From the NCBI RefSeq assembly GCF_001613935.1, contig NZ_LQCI01000011.1, positions 62,001-126,000 on the forward strand: a stretch of 64,000 nucleotides of DNA, written 5' to 3'. The notes under the pieces were generated by a model. The model was given only the letters and a program-made list of their open reading frames with translations. It ran no database searches and was not told the origin of the DNA. This DNA is from Amycolatopsis regifaucium. GTDB taxonomy: Bacteria > Actinomycetota > Actinomycetes > Mycobacteriales > Pseudonocardiaceae. The position numbers were made by a program, and so were the translations under genes. This document shows, piece after piece, positions 33,946 through 42,178 of this stretch. Numbering within the stretch: position 1 is the first letter of the stretch; every line of letters starts with the position of its first letter.

Positions 33946-35019
33946 CTACTTCTCCCGTGCCGGAACGGGTTTGCGACGGCGGTAGAGCAGCATGGCCGCC
34001 GCGCCGAGCACGATGCCGCCGCCCAGCAGCCCGAGCCCGGCCACGGTCCGCGTCGGGTCGGCGGTCTGCGGCGGGACGCCTCCCGCGGGCACCGTCCCTG
34101 GCACCGACGGCTGCTCCGGCGCCGCGCCCGGCCCGGTACCACCGGCGGGCTTCGCGACGAAGTTCTTCGGGATCGAGCAGCTCACGCCGCCGAGCACGAT
34201 CGTCGCGCGGGCCTCGCGCAGATCCTTGCCGTCCGCGTCGCGCACATGCGTGACGATCTCCAGTTTCCAGCCCGCGGCGGCGGTGACGTCGCCGCCGCGC
34301 CAGCCGTCCTGCCGGATCAGCTGGTCGAAGGCGGTCACCCGGGAGACGGTCAGATCGGAGACGGTCTTCTCCTTGCTGACCTTCTCGGCCTGGACGGTCG
34401 AAACCGGTCCGAGCTTGAGTCCCTTGATGTCGACACCCGAAGCGCCGGACGGCTTCAGCGCGCCGTTCTCGTCGCGTACCCAGATCTTCGACACGCTCGT
34501 CGACGACGTCGGCTTGCTCGGCGACGAGCAGTCGACGGCGCTCTTCGCGCCCTCGAGCACCAGCACGGTGTTGTCGGCGGGCTTCGCGCCGCCGCGTCCG
34601 TTGTCGATCAGGGCGTAGTTGCTCTCCGCTACCGCCGTGGGGACGGTGGTCTGCTGCAGCGCGGCGAGCACGTTGTGGTCGCGGCTGGCGATACCACTCG
34701 GGTACGGGTTCGCGGAAGAGCCGTAGCGGCCGAGGTTGATGTCCCAGTTGCCGCCGAAGGTCTTGCGTTCACCTTCATCACGCGGGACAACGGTGCGATC
34801 CGGGGAGAGCTTCGACTGGCCGGGGGTCAGCGGCGACCGCTGGGTCTCGGTGATCAGCGAACCCGAGTTCCCGATCCGGGCCGACGCCACGTTCGCGAAC
34901 GACACGGGTCCGGTCTTCTCATCCACGGCCCGCGTCGTCTGCGCCGAGGCCAGCCCCGGAACCGACGCCAAAGCGAAGGCCGCCGTCACGGCGGCCAGCT
35001 TCGTCACGCAACGAGTCAT
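33946..35019 (-). CDS. Secreted surface protein, probable sortase substrate
   Basis: 357 residues. A signal peptide ends near LASVPGLASA (residue ~26). The middle is beta-rich and secretory in composition. The C-terminus has a Pro/Gly-rich linker with PPQTADPTRTVAG, a hydrophobic helix (LGLLGGGIVLGAAAMLL) and the basic tail YRRRKPVPAREK. This layout is that of a cell-wall sorting signal, but the pentapeptide is PPQTA or a relative, not LPxTG. The gene is followed within seven bases by a class F sortase, which supports the assignment. Function on the surface is unknown. Confidence 0.75.
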   Translation of the reverse strand: MTRCVTKLAAVTAAFALASVPGLASAQTTRAVDEKTGPVSFANVASARIGNSGSLITETQRSPLTPGQSKLSPDRTVVPRDEGERKTFGGNWDINLGRYGSSANPYPSGIASRDHNVLAALQQTTVPTAVAESNYALIDNGRGGAKPADNTVLVLEGAKSAVDCSSPSKPTSSTSVSKIWVRDENGALKPSGASGVDIKGLKLGPVSTVQAEKVSKEKTVSDLTVSRVTAFDQLIRQDGWRGGDVTAAAGWKLEIVTHVRDADGKDLREARATIVLGGVSCSIPKNFVAKPAGGTGPGAAPEQPSVPGTVPAGGVPPQTADPTRTVAGLGLLGGGIVLGAAAMLLYRRRKPVPAREK

Positions 35020-35221
35020 GTCTCCCCACTGCCTCTCCGGCCCTCCGAGCGCGGTCGTCAGCGTACGAGAAGCGACGAAACGCTCCGCGACAACCTTGCA
35101 CCGTCAGCGACCACATGCGAAGTGGAATGGTCATTTCTTTGCGAAGTCACCCGAATGGAGCAGTAACAACGCCGCCGAGTGGTCGCCCGGTCGGCGAACA
35201 GACCAGCTGAGCCGGGAACAC

Positions 35222-35227
35222 TAAGAT
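35222..35227 (+). promoter_or_regulatory. -10 element of smtB–zur operon
   Basis: TAAGAT at 35222–35227 fits a -10. The -35 region at about 35199–35204 is weak. Transcription would begin near 35234, just upstream of the palindromic operator at 35248. Confidence 0.45.
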
Positions 35228-35247
35228 GGGGTGCACTGTTACTGGCA

Positions 35248-35264
35248 ATGACTTCGGAAATCAT
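35248..35264 (+). promoter_or_regulatory. Imperfect palindrome, likely SmtB operator
   Basis: ATGACTTCGGAAATCAT is a 17-base inverted repeat (14 of 17 positions symmetric) between the -10 and the ribosome binding site of smtB. Its location fits an autoregulated ArsR-family repressor. Confidence 0.5.
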
Positions 35265-35283
35265 GATGAACTTGGAGGCGGCG

Positions 35284-35667
35284 ATGGCTACGGTGACCCC
35301 GGACTCGGCCGCCCCGGGCTTCACGGAGGACTCCGGACCGCATTCGGCCGCCCGTCCGCCCGCCGAGCCCGCCGCGTCGGCGTCGGCCGCCGCCCTCGCG
35401 GACGCCGGTGACCTGCTCAGAGCACTCGCCGCCCCCGTCCGCATCGCCATCGTCCTGCAGCTGCGCAGTGCCGACCGGTGCGTGCACGAACTGGTGGACA
35501 CCCTCGACGTCGCGCAGCCGCTGATCAGCCAGCACCTGCGGGTGCTGAAGACCGCAGGTGTCGTCCAGGGCGAGCGACGGGGCCGTGAGGTGGTGTACCG
35601 GCTGGTCGACGATCACCTTGCGCATATCGTGGTGGACGCCGTAGCCCACGTTCAGGAGGGGAAGTGA
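35284..35667 (+). CDS. smtB: ArsR/SmtB-family zinc-responsive repressor
   Basis: 127 residues. The winged helix has VDTLDVAQPLISQHLRVLKT. The alpha-5 zinc site is complete: in DDHLAHIVVDAVAHVQE, Asp, His, His and Glu lie at offsets 0, 2, 13 and 16, exactly the SmtB pattern, so this is a zinc-type ArsR and not an arsenic-type one. GGAGG precedes the ATG at 35284. In mycobacteria SmtB represses itself and zur when zinc is low and releases it when zinc is high. Here it precedes zur, which is almost overlapping. Confidence 0.93.
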   Translation: MATVTPDSAAPGFTEDSGPHSAARPPAEPAASASAAALADAGDLLRALAAPVRIAIVLQLRSADRCVHELVDTLDVAQPLISQHLRVLKTAGVVQGERRGREVVYRLVDDHLAHIVVDAVAHVQEGK

Positions 35668-35669
35668 GC

Positions 35670-36083
35670 ATGAGTCCCACGACGGCCAACGGTTCCGCGC
35701 CGGTGCCGGGTCGCCGGTCGACGAAACAGCGGGCCGCCGTAGTCGAGCTGCTCAAGGAGATCGACGACTTCCGTTCCGCCCAGGAACTGCACGACGAGCT
35801 GCGCAAACGCGGTGACGGAATCGGGCTCACCACGGTGTACCGGACGCTGCAGTCGCTGTCCGAGGCCGGCGAGATCGACACCCTGCGCACCGACACCGGC
35901 GAGGCCATCTACCGGCGCTGCTCGTCGCACCACCACCATCACCTGGTGTGCCGTCTCTGCGGCAGTACCGTCGAGGTCGAGGGACCGGCGGTCGAGCGCT
36001 GGGCCGAGAAGATCGCTTCGGAGCACGGCTTCTCCGACATCAGCCACACCGTGGAGATCGTCGGGACCTGCTCGAACCACTGA
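35670..36083 (+). CDS. zur: Zinc uptake regulator of the Fur family (Zur/FurB)
   Basis: 137 residues. The Fur-type HTH is FRSAQELHDELRKRG followed by GLTTVYRTLQSLSEAGEID. The metal-binding region is CSSHHHHHLVCRLCG, with a HTVEIVGTC end. AGGAGGGG lies eight bases before the ATG at 35670; the GTG at 35664 is too close. The smtB–zur pair is the arrangement known from mycobacteria, where Zur represses zinc import when zinc-loaded. A Zur-box-like palindrome lies in front of the permease pair at 37.9 kb. Confidence 0.94.
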   Translation: MSPTTANGSAPVPGRRSTKQRAAVVELLKEIDDFRSAQELHDELRKRGDGIGLTTVYRTLQSLSEAGEIDTLRTDTGEAIYRRCSSHHHHHLVCRLCGSTVEVEGPAVERWAEKIASEHGFSDISHTVEIVGTCSNH

Positions 36084-36090
36084 CGCCGGC

Positions 36091-36143
36091 GCAATGAAGG
36101 GGCCTTTCATCGCAAATTTTGCGATGAAAGGCCCCTTCATTGC
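36091..36143. repeat. Intergenic palindrome, family B, copy 2
   Basis: Perfect 23-bp arms (36091–36113, 36121–36143) around AAATTTT; same core as copy 1 in the opposite order. It lies between the converging zur and DUF1980-type genes and is the natural terminator for both. Confidence 0.88.
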
Positions 36144-36182
36144 ACGGGGGAGGGTTCGACCGTCACCTCGCTACAGCGGGTC

Positions 36183-36908
36183 TCAGTACTCGTACGGGTC
36201 CTTCGGGGTCGGCACCTGCCGCACCGAAGTGAGCGTCAAGTCCGGTGTGTAGCTGTTCTCCCGCACCGCGGTGCCCGGCACCACCGTCCCGGTCACCTCC
36301 AGCCAGGTGTCGTCGCCGAAGCCCGAAACGCCCTCGCCCACCAGCCGCACGGTGATCGGATAGGCGTCGGCCGCGCAGCAGCCGATGACCAGCCTGGCCA
36401 GCATCGTGTTGCCTTCGTTGTGCACGACGAACCCGGACAGCCGCACCGTGCGCCCGTTCAGGGTTCCGCTCTTGTCCCAGCCGGCGCGGCTGACGAACTC
36501 GTTGACCTCCAACGGCACCACGTCCCCGGCGGGTAGCGGCGGGAAGGCGGCCGCGTTGCTCGCCGAGGCGCTTTGCGGTGCCCTCGCCTCGGTCCGGGTC
36601 ACCGAGTCGGCGCCCAGCGCGGGCGGCGCGACCAGGAAGACGGCCAGTACCGGGACCATCAGCAGCCACGCCGAACGCGTGTTGTGGTCGTGCGCGTGGA
36701 CGTCCCCGGAGACTGCGGCGACGGCGCGCGCGGCCAGCAGATCGCGGACGATCGCCACCGCGCCCAGCGTGACCATCACCGCGCCGCCCGCGATGATCCA
36801 CGGCTGCTGCGCGGGTTTGACATAACGCAGGTAGTCGCCGTTGACCGTGATCTTGAGCAGTGCCCCGCCGAGCAGGATCAGCAGGATGTTCTGGGTCTCG
36901 CGTTTCAC
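36183..36908 (-). CDS. TIGR03943 family (DUF1980) membrane protein
   Basis: 241 residues. Two N-terminal membrane segments (PWIIAGGAVMVTLGAVAIV and LLMVPVLAVFLVAPPAL) precede an extracytoplasmic domain with RLSGFVVHNEGNTML, LVIGCCAADAYPI and WLEVTGTVVPG. Such proteins are paired with an ArsP_1 permease in many bacteria, sometimes under zinc control. Its start overlaps the permease stop by four bases (ATGA). The Cys pair in IGCCAADA is conserved in the family. The transported substrate is not established. Confidence 0.87.
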   Translation of the reverse strand: MKRETQNILLILLGGALLKITVNGDYLRYVKPAQQPWIIAGGAVMVTLGAVAIVRDLLAARAVAAVSGDVHAHDHNTRSAWLLMVPVLAVFLVAPPALGADSVTRTEARAPQSASASNAAAFPPLPAGDVVPLEVNEFVSRAGWDKSGTLNGRTVRLSGFVVHNEGNTMLARLVIGCCAADAYPITVRLVGEGVSGFGDDTWLEVTGTVVPGTAVRENSYTPDLTLTSVRQVPTPKDPYEY

Positions 36909-37921
36909 GCGCCACCTCCGAGGATCAGCACACCCGAGACCACGGCGCAGGACAACGCGACGACGAACGTCACCGGCGCGAATCGCAGCGCGAAGGATTT
37001 GCCGAAGGTACCGGTCTGGAGGGCGAACAGCTTCACGTCGATCGCGGGACCGACCACCAGGAACACCAGCTTCGGCAGCAGGGGCATCGCGGTCAGCGAC
37101 GCGGCGACGAAGGCGTCGGCCTCACTGCACAGCGCCAGCACGACGGCGAGCACGGCCATCACCAGGATCCCGAGCACGATCTGCTCCCCCAGCACGCCGA
37201 ACCACTTGGCGGGCACGAGCACGTTCATCGCGGCGGCGATCATCGCGCCGAGCACGAGGAATCCCCCGGCCTCGACCAGATCCGCCCGCGCTGTCTCGGC
37301 GAAGGTCTTCCAGCGCGAACCGTGCCGCACCTCCGGAAGACGCCGCAAAGCGCGCTCCGCGATCCAGTCGAGCTTGCCCCACTTCGCCCATAGCCAGCCC
37401 ATCACCATCGCCGTGGCGAGCGAACCGGCGAACCGGGCGAACACCATCTCCGGGTTCCCGGGGAACGCCACCGCCGTGGCGACCAGCACCACCGGATTCA
37501 CCGCGGGTGCGGCCAGCAGGAACGTCAGCGCGGCCGCGGGCGCGACGCCCTGCCCGATCAGCCGCCGCGCCACCGGCACCGAGGCGCATTCACAGCCCGG
37601 CAGGGCGACCCCGGCCAGCCCCGCGACGCCGACCGCCGCGCCGGCACGCCGGGGCAGCACCTTCTCCAGCACGCGCGCGGGTACGAACGCCGCGATCGCG
37701 CCGCTGATCAGGACCCCGAGCACCAGGAACGGCAGTGCCTGCACGCAGACGGCGACGAACACCGTCGAGCCCGTCCGCAGCGCGGGCACGTCGAACACCT
37801 GCTGGAGCCAGCTCTGCCCGAGGATCGCGATCAGCAGGATCGCGCAGAGCACCTCGATCGAGGTGATCTTGAACCGCCGGGCGGGTTTCCGCTCCGGGGC
37901 GCTCGTGGAAATGGTTTCCAT
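36905..37921 (-). CDS. ArsP_1/DUF318-family permease
   Basis: 338 residues with eight to ten membrane helices. GCECASVPVARRLIGQGVAP and LLAAPAVNPVVL match the first signature region and LCSEADAFVAASLT the second. The start is placed at the ATG at 37921 because the upstream extension is Pro/Gly-rich and unsupported. The 15-bp palindrome TGGAAATGGTTTCCA overlaps the beginning of the gene and resembles a Zur box. With the following TIGR03943 gene it forms a two-gene operon, presumably for metal export or tolerance; the metal is not known. Confidence 0.87.
   Translation of the reverse strand: METISTSAPERKPARRFKITSIEVLCAILLIAILGQSWLQQVFDVPALRTGSTVFVAVCVQALPFLVLGVLISGAIAAFVPARVLEKVLPRRAGAAVGVAGLAGVALPGCECASVPVARRLIGQGVAPAAALTFLLAAPAVNPVVLVATAVAFPGNPEMVFARFAGSLATAMVMGWLWAKWGKLDWIAERALRRLPEVRHGSRWKTFAETARADLVEAGGFLVLGAMIAAAMNVLVPAKWFGVLGEQIVLGILVMAVLAVVLALCSEADAFVAASLTAMPLLPKLVFLVVGPAIDVKLFALQTGTFGKSFALRFAPVTFVVALSCAVVSGVLILGGGA
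37906..37920. promoter_or_regulatory. Zur-box-like palindrome at the permease start
   Basis: TGGAAATGGTTTCCA has perfect 6-base arms around a 3-base centre. It differs from the actinobacterial Zur consensus TGAAAATGATTTTCA by three bases. It overlaps the permease start codon, and the zur gene lies 1.8 kb away. Confidence 0.55.
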
Positions 37922-37958
37922 GCGCGAGATGATGCCAGGTGACCCTGTGGGCCTGAGG

Positions 37959-38381
37959 TCAGTCCCCGGAGGTGGTGCCCAAAAGATCACTACGCAGCTG
38001 CGAAGCCGTCGAGACGACCAGCATGAGCAACGTCCCCAGCGGCGAGGCTTCCATCCCCTCGGCCGGGAACGCGTACCTCAAGGTGATATCGATCCCCTTC
38101 TCCGAGCGCACGACGCCGAGCGTCCCGAACAGGCCCTGACCGGCGCGTTCCGCCGCCGAGGCCGCGATCGCCGGGTCGTCCGGCAGGTCCCAGGCGACGA
38201 CGCAGGTGAGGCTCAGGACGGTCAGCCCTTCGGCCAGCCGGGTCGCCTGGATGACGCACGGGACGTCCGCGTGCGAGAAGGTCAGCGCGCCGTCGTCGTC
38301 GACGTGGACTTCGAGATAGCGCTCGAGGGCTTCCCGCGCCGACGTCAGCAACGCCGCAGTGTCCGCCGCTTCGGTGGTCAT
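37959..38381 (-). CDS. YbjN / T3SS-chaperone-like domain protein
   Basis: 140 residues with no signal peptide. A two-layer alpha/beta fold is suggested by [35 protein letters not shown] and the final amphipathic helix [18 protein letters not shown]. It occupies the place of the small unknown gene between uppS and the zur region in mycobacteria (Rv2360c position). Its ATG overlaps the uppS stop by four bases, indicating coupling. Function is not known. Confidence 0.78.
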   Translation of the reverse strand: MTTEAADTAALLTSAREALERYLEVHVDDDGALTFSHADVPCVIQATRLAEGLTVLSLTCVVAWDLPDDPAIAASAAERAGQGLFGTLGVVRSEKGIDITLRYAFPAEGMEASPLGTLLMLVVSTASQLRSDLLGTTSGD

Positions 38382-39199
38382 GAGGTTCCTTCCGAAGCTT
38401 TGTCGATGGCCCCGCCGAAGCGGCGGTCCCGTTTCGCGAACTCGAGGCACGCCCGCCACAGGTGGGTGCGGTCGAAGTCCGGGAAGAGCGTGTCCTGGTA
38501 GACCATCTCGGCGTAGGCCGACTGCCAGAGCAGGAAGTTCGACGTCCGCTGCTCGCCCGACGGCCGCAGGAACAGGTCCACGTCCGGCATGTCGGGCTGG
38601 TACAGGTACTTCCCGATGGTCTTCTCGGTGACCTTGTCCGGGTTCAGCTTCCCGTCGGCCACGTCCTGGGCGATCCGGCGCATGGCGTCGCCCAGTTCGG
38701 CGCGGCCGCCGTAGTTGACGCACATGGTCATGTTCAGCGCCGTGTTGTGCTTGGTCTTCTCCTCGGCGACCTGGAGTTCCTTGATGACGCTCGCCCACAG
38801 CTTGGGACGACGCCCGGCCCAGCGGATGCGGACGCCGATCGAGCCGAGGTAGTCGACCTGACGGCGGATGGTGTCGCGGTTGAAGCCCATCAGGAATCGG
38901 ACCTCTTCCGGGCTCCGCTTCCAGTTCTCGGTGGAGAACGCGTACACCGACAGCCATTTGACGCCGAGTTCCACGGCACCGCTGGCGACGTCGATCATCA
39001 CCGCTTCGCCGCGCTTGTGGCCTTCGATCCGGGGCAGGCCGCGCTGGTTGGCCCAGCGGCCGTTGCCGTCCATCACCAGCGCCACATGCTTCGGGAGGAG
39101 TTCCTTCGGGATCTCCGGCGGCCGGGCACCGGAGGGATGCGGCTCCGGCGCGCGAAGTTCGAATTGTGACGCCTTGTTCTCGCGTCCCCTGCGCAGCAC
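38378..39199 (-). CDS. uppS: Undecaprenyl/decaprenyl diphosphate synthase (cis-prenyltransferase)
   Basis: 273 residues. [16 protein letters not shown] carries the catalytic Asp and [19 protein letters not shown] the second conserved region; [20 protein letters not shown] is the conserved end. The enzyme makes the polyprenyl carrier for cell-wall synthesis, in actinomycetes typically decaprenyl diphosphate. The N-terminal 35 residues form a charged extension. The gene follows recO on the same strand (gap 39) and is coupled to the small protein after it. Confidence 0.95.
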   Translation of the reverse strand: MLRRGRENKASQFELRAPEPHPSGARPPEIPKELLPKHVALVMDGNGRWANQRGLPRIEGHKRGEAVMIDVASGAVELGVKWLSVYAFSTENWKRSPEEVRFLMGFNRDTIRRQVDYLGSIGVRIRWAGRRPKLWASVIKELQVAEEKTKHNTALNMTMCVNYGGRAELGDAMRRIAQDVADGKLNPDKVTEKTIGKYLYQPDMPDVDLFLRPSGEQRTSNFLLWQSAYAEMVYQDTLFPDFDRTHLWRACLEFAKRDRRFGGAIDKASEGTS

Positions 39200-39238
39200 C
39201 TTCGAGCCTCCTGATCGAGTGAACCTGTGCCTGCGACC

Positions 39239-40000
39239 CTACTGCGCTCCGGTGACGCCCTCCCGCGCACGCCTCTCCACCAGCGGAAGCGACCGCAACT
39301 GACGCTCCAGATGCCACTGCAGATGCGCCGCGACCAGCCCGGACGCGTCCCGGCGCGGCACCGGCAGCGCCGCTTCGGCCACCGGCCACTCCCCGTGCAG
39401 GAGCGCCGCGAGCAGGGTCAGCACCTCCTGGGAGGGGTGGACACAGCCGGGAACCCGGCAATCCGGGCACATCGAACCGCCCGCCGACACGCTGAACGCC
39501 TTGTGCGGTCCTGGCAGTCCGCAGCGGGCGCATTCGGTGATCGCGGGCGCCCATCCCGCGTAGGCCATGGCCCGCAGGAAGAAGGCATCGAGGACGAGGG
39601 AACTGTCGCGTTCGCCGCCCGCGAGTGCGCGAAGGGCGCCGACGACGAGCATGTAGAGCTTGAGCACCGGTTCGCCCTCTTCGGCGGACAGCCGGTCCGC
39701 CGTCTCGGCGATGGCGCTCGCCGCGGTGTAGCGCTGGTAATCGGCCACCAGCGGCGAGGCGAAGGCGTCGACCGTCTCGACCTGGGTGATCACGTCGAGG
39801 GAACGGCCGGTGTAGAACTGGACGTCGACGTGCCCGAACGGCTCCAGCCGCGCCCCGAAGCGCGACGAGGTCCGACGCACGCCTTTCGCGACCGCACGGA
39901 CCTTCCCGTGCCGCCGCGTGAGCAGGGTGATGATCCGGTCGGCCTCACCGAGCTTGTGCGTCCGCAACACCACTCCGGTGTCGCGATAGAGGTTCACCAC
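39239..40000 (-). CDS. recO: DNA repair protein RecO
   Basis: 253 residues. The OB-fold N-terminus reads YRDTGVVLRTHKLGEADRII and LLTRRHGKVRAVAKGVRRTS. A zinc cluster lies around CARCGLPGP and SMCPDCR. RecO anneals single strands and helps load RecA with RecR in the RecF pathway. It sits between the dispanin cluster and uppS and is probably expressed with uppS. The mycobacterial neighbour amiA is absent here. Confidence 0.95.
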   Translation of the reverse strand: MVNLYRDTGVVLRTHKLGEADRIITLLTRRHGKVRAVAKGVRRTSSRFGARLEPFGHVDVQFYTGRSLDVITQVETVDAFASPLVADYQRYTAASAIAETADRLSAEEGEPVLKLYMLVVGALRALAGGERDSSLVLDAFFLRAMAYAGWAPAITECARCGLPGPHKAFSVSAGGSMCPDCRVPGCVHPSQEVLTLLAALLHGEWPVAEAALPVPRRDASGLVAAHLQWHLERQLRSLPLVERRAREGVTGAQ

Positions 40001-40049
40001 CCCGACATCGTCCCATCCGGGACCGACATCGGGGTGGTGTGCCCCGGAA

Positions 40050-40487
40050 TCAGCAGTAGCTGCCGTAGCAGCTGTAGGTCGCCGTCGAAGCCGCGACGAT
40101 CGAGATGACGATCATCACGATGGCGAAGGCGCAGCCGACACCGCCGATGATCGACGCGATCATGCACATGGTCCGCGTCGACCTCGACGCGTCCGCGGCG
40201 GCGGCGTAGTTGCCCTGCATCTTGTAGGTGTTGACCTCGTTGGACTTCATGATCGCGAAGATCGCGATGATCCAGCAGAGGAAGATGCAGCCGATCGCCC
40301 AGCCCTTGTAGTCCTTGATGGCGTTGATGTCACCGCCACCGCCGGGCATGCCGCCCGGCGCGCCGTAGGGAGACGGCTGGCCGTACGGGGCCGGCTGACC
40401 ATAGGGGGCGGGCATGCCGCCGGACGGGGGTCCATAGCCAGGCTGTTGCTGTCCGTAGGGCTGCTGCTGGCCGTAAGGGTTGGTCAT
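40050..40487 (-). CDS. CD225/dispanin family membrane protein (copy 1)
   Basis: 145 residues. The first 50 are a low-complexity Gly/Pro/Gln/Tyr tract (repeats of PYGQ), then a CD225 domain with WAIGCIFLCWIIAIFAIMKS, the cytosolic loop NEVNTYKMQGNYAAAA, and a second helix (IASIIGGVGCAFAIVMIVIS). It is related to the eukaryotic IFITM family. It is the last gene of the six-gene membrane-protein cluster and nearly identical in its core to the next copy. Function in bacteria is unknown. Confidence 0.86.
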   Translation of the reverse strand: MTNPYGQQQPYGQQQPGYGPPSGGMPAPYGQPAPYGQPSPYGAPGGMPGGGGDINAIKDYKGWAIGCIFLCWIIAIFAIMKSNEVNTYKMQGNYAAAADASRSTRTMCMIASIIGGVGCAFAIVMIVISIVAASTATYSCYGSYC

Positions 40488-40516
40488 CTAAATGGTCCTC
40501 GTTGTTCTTTCGGGGC

Positions 40517-40990
40517 TCAGAACGCCGTCGCGACGGCCAGGATGATCCAGAGAATGGAGAACAGGCAGCCGACGCCACCGATGATCGACGCGATCATGCA
40601 CATGGTCTTCGTCGACTTCGACGCGTCCATGGCGGCGGCGTAGTTGCCCTGCATCTTGTAGGTGTTGACCTCGTTGGACTTCATGATCGCGAAGATCGCG
40701 ATGATCCAGCAGAGGAAGATGCAGCCGATCGCCCAGCCCTTGTAGTCGGGGATCGAGTTGATGTCCCCGCCGCCGGGCATCCCGCCTGGCGCGCCGTAGG
40801 GCGCGGGCTGGCCGTACGGCGAAGGCTGCCCATACGGCGCGGGCTGGCCGTACGGCATCGGGTTCGCTCCCGAAGGCTGACCGTACGGTGCGGGCGTGGC
40901 GCCGGACGGAGGTCCGTAGCCGGGCTGAGGCTGCTGGCCATAAGGCTGCTGCTGGCCGTAGCCGGGCTGCTGGCCGTACGGGTTCGTCAT
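40517..40990 (-). CDS. CD225/dispanin family membrane protein (copy 2)
   Basis: 157 residues with the same plan as copy 1: about 75 residues of PYGQ-type repeats, the CD225 core around WAIGCIFLCWIIAIFAIMKS, and a second helix ending LAVATAF. The start at 40990 is chosen because MTNPYGQ matches copy 1 and the previous frame is unsupported. The near-identical core and spacing show a recent tandem duplication. Confidence 0.86.
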   Translation of the reverse strand: MTNPYGQQPGYGQQQPYGQQPQPGYGPPSGATPAPYGQPSGANPMPYGQPAPYGQPSPYGQPAPYGAPGGMPGGGDINSIPDYKGWAIGCIFLCWIIAIFAIMKSNEVNTYKMQGNYAAAMDASKSTKTMCMIASIIGGVGCLFSILWIILAVATAF

Positions 40991-41044
40991 CGGGTTCCCC
41001 ACTTTTGTCGTGCTTCCCGGCGGGTGGATCCCGCCGGTCATTTC

Positions 41045-42031
41045 TTACTGTTGCGGCGTTCCGGGCCCGTTCGGCCCGTCCGCGCCGGGCAGCTGCTGCC
41101 TCAGCTGTTCCGGCGTGAGCTTCTGCGTCGGCTCGGCTTCGTCGAACGCGGACGGCGCCTGCTGGGACTGACCGGGGCGGAGCACCTGGGTGGGCTCGGA
41201 CTCGCCGAAGCCCGGTTCGGTTCGGGACTCCGAGGGCGGTGTCGCGGTTCCCTGCGGCTGCCGGCCGAACGGCTGCTGGCCGAAGGGCTGCGGCTGGCCG
41301 AAGGCACCCGACTGGGCCTGCGGCTGACCGAACGGGGAAGGCTGCGCGGGAAACGACTGCGACGGCGGCGGCGCCGGGAATCCGGACTGCCCGCCGAACG
41401 GCTGGGCGCCGGGGATCTCGCCGTCGACGGGGAGCACGACCGTGGTGAGGATCTTGTCCGCGAAGGTCTGGCGCTTCTGGTCCCACAGTGGCCACCAGTA
41501 ACCGAGACCGCAGAACGCGTTGTCGAGGATGTGGCAGAACTCGCGGGCGATCGTCATGCCGACACCGAGGGGCTGGCCGGTGGTCTCCTTGACGAGCTTG
41601 ATCTTGAGGTATCGCTTGCCCAGTGACTGCCCGGTCTTGCCCATCAGGATCCACCGATTCCAGATGGTGAAGCCCAGGAAAGCGATCCCGCCGATGCCCA
41701 ACACGGCGTTCGCCGCCGCGTCGCTCACCAGGAAGAGCAACCCGCCGATGATGTCGATCACCAGGACCGGACTGAGGTCGATCAGCATCGCGCCGAGCCG
41801 CTTGCCCCAGTGGGCGTAGGCGTTCGGATGCGGCCTGGACGGGTTCACCTGTCCGAAGGGTGCCTGCTGCGCCTGACCGAACGGCGGCTGGTCGCCGGGG
41901 GCCTGGCCGAACGGCGACTGCTGGGCCTGCTGGCCGAAAGGAGAGGACTGCGGCTGCCCACCGAACGGCGAGGGCTGCTCCCCCGACGGCGGCTGTTGTC
42001 CCGGCGGCTGCTGGCCGTAGGGAGTGGTCAT
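41045..42031 (-). CDS. RDD-family membrane protein with Gln/Pro-rich ends
   Basis: 328 residues. The first 65 are PFGQ/QPP repeats. Residues about 70–200 hold the RDD domain with AHWGKRLGAMLIDLSPVLVI, helices around IIGGLLFLVSDAAANAVLGI, and IKLVKETTGQPLGVGMTIAR near helix 3. The final 130 residues are again Gln/Pro-rich with PFGQP repeats. GAGGGGATTTCG precedes the ATG at 42031. The role is unknown. It shares low-complexity ends with the adjoining dispanins, suggesting a common complex. Confidence 0.82.
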   Translation of the reverse strand: MTTPYGQQPPGQQPPSGEQPSPFGGQPQSSPFGQQAQQSPFGQAPGDQPPFGQAQQAPFGQVNPSRPHPNAYAHWGKRLGAMLIDLSPVLVIDIIGGLLFLVSDAAANAVLGIGGIAFLGFTIWNRWILMGKTGQSLGKRYLKIKLVKETTGQPLGVGMTIAREFCHILDNAFCGLGYWWPLWDQKRQTFADKILTTVVLPVDGEIPGAQPFGGQSGFPAPPPSQSFPAQPSPFGQPQAQSGAFGQPQPFGQQPFGRQPQGTATPPSESRTEPGFGESEPTQVLRPGQSQQAPSAFDEAEPTQKLTPEQLRQQLPGADGPNGPGTPQQ

Positions 42032-42178
42032 CGAAATCCCCTCGCTGGTTCCTCGCCCCCTGGCGCACGGGGCCCTCGTGCGGCGACCCGGGCTGAATGT
42101 ACGGCATGGGTACACCGAGCAGACCGGTGCGCGGGAGCGTACTCGGTACCACCGACGATCCGGGGTTCGGCCCGTCAC

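Noticed and set aside
40360-41010. CRISPR-like repeats
   Set aside because: The repetition is protein-level PYGQ low complexity inside the dispanin genes, with no spacers of regular length.
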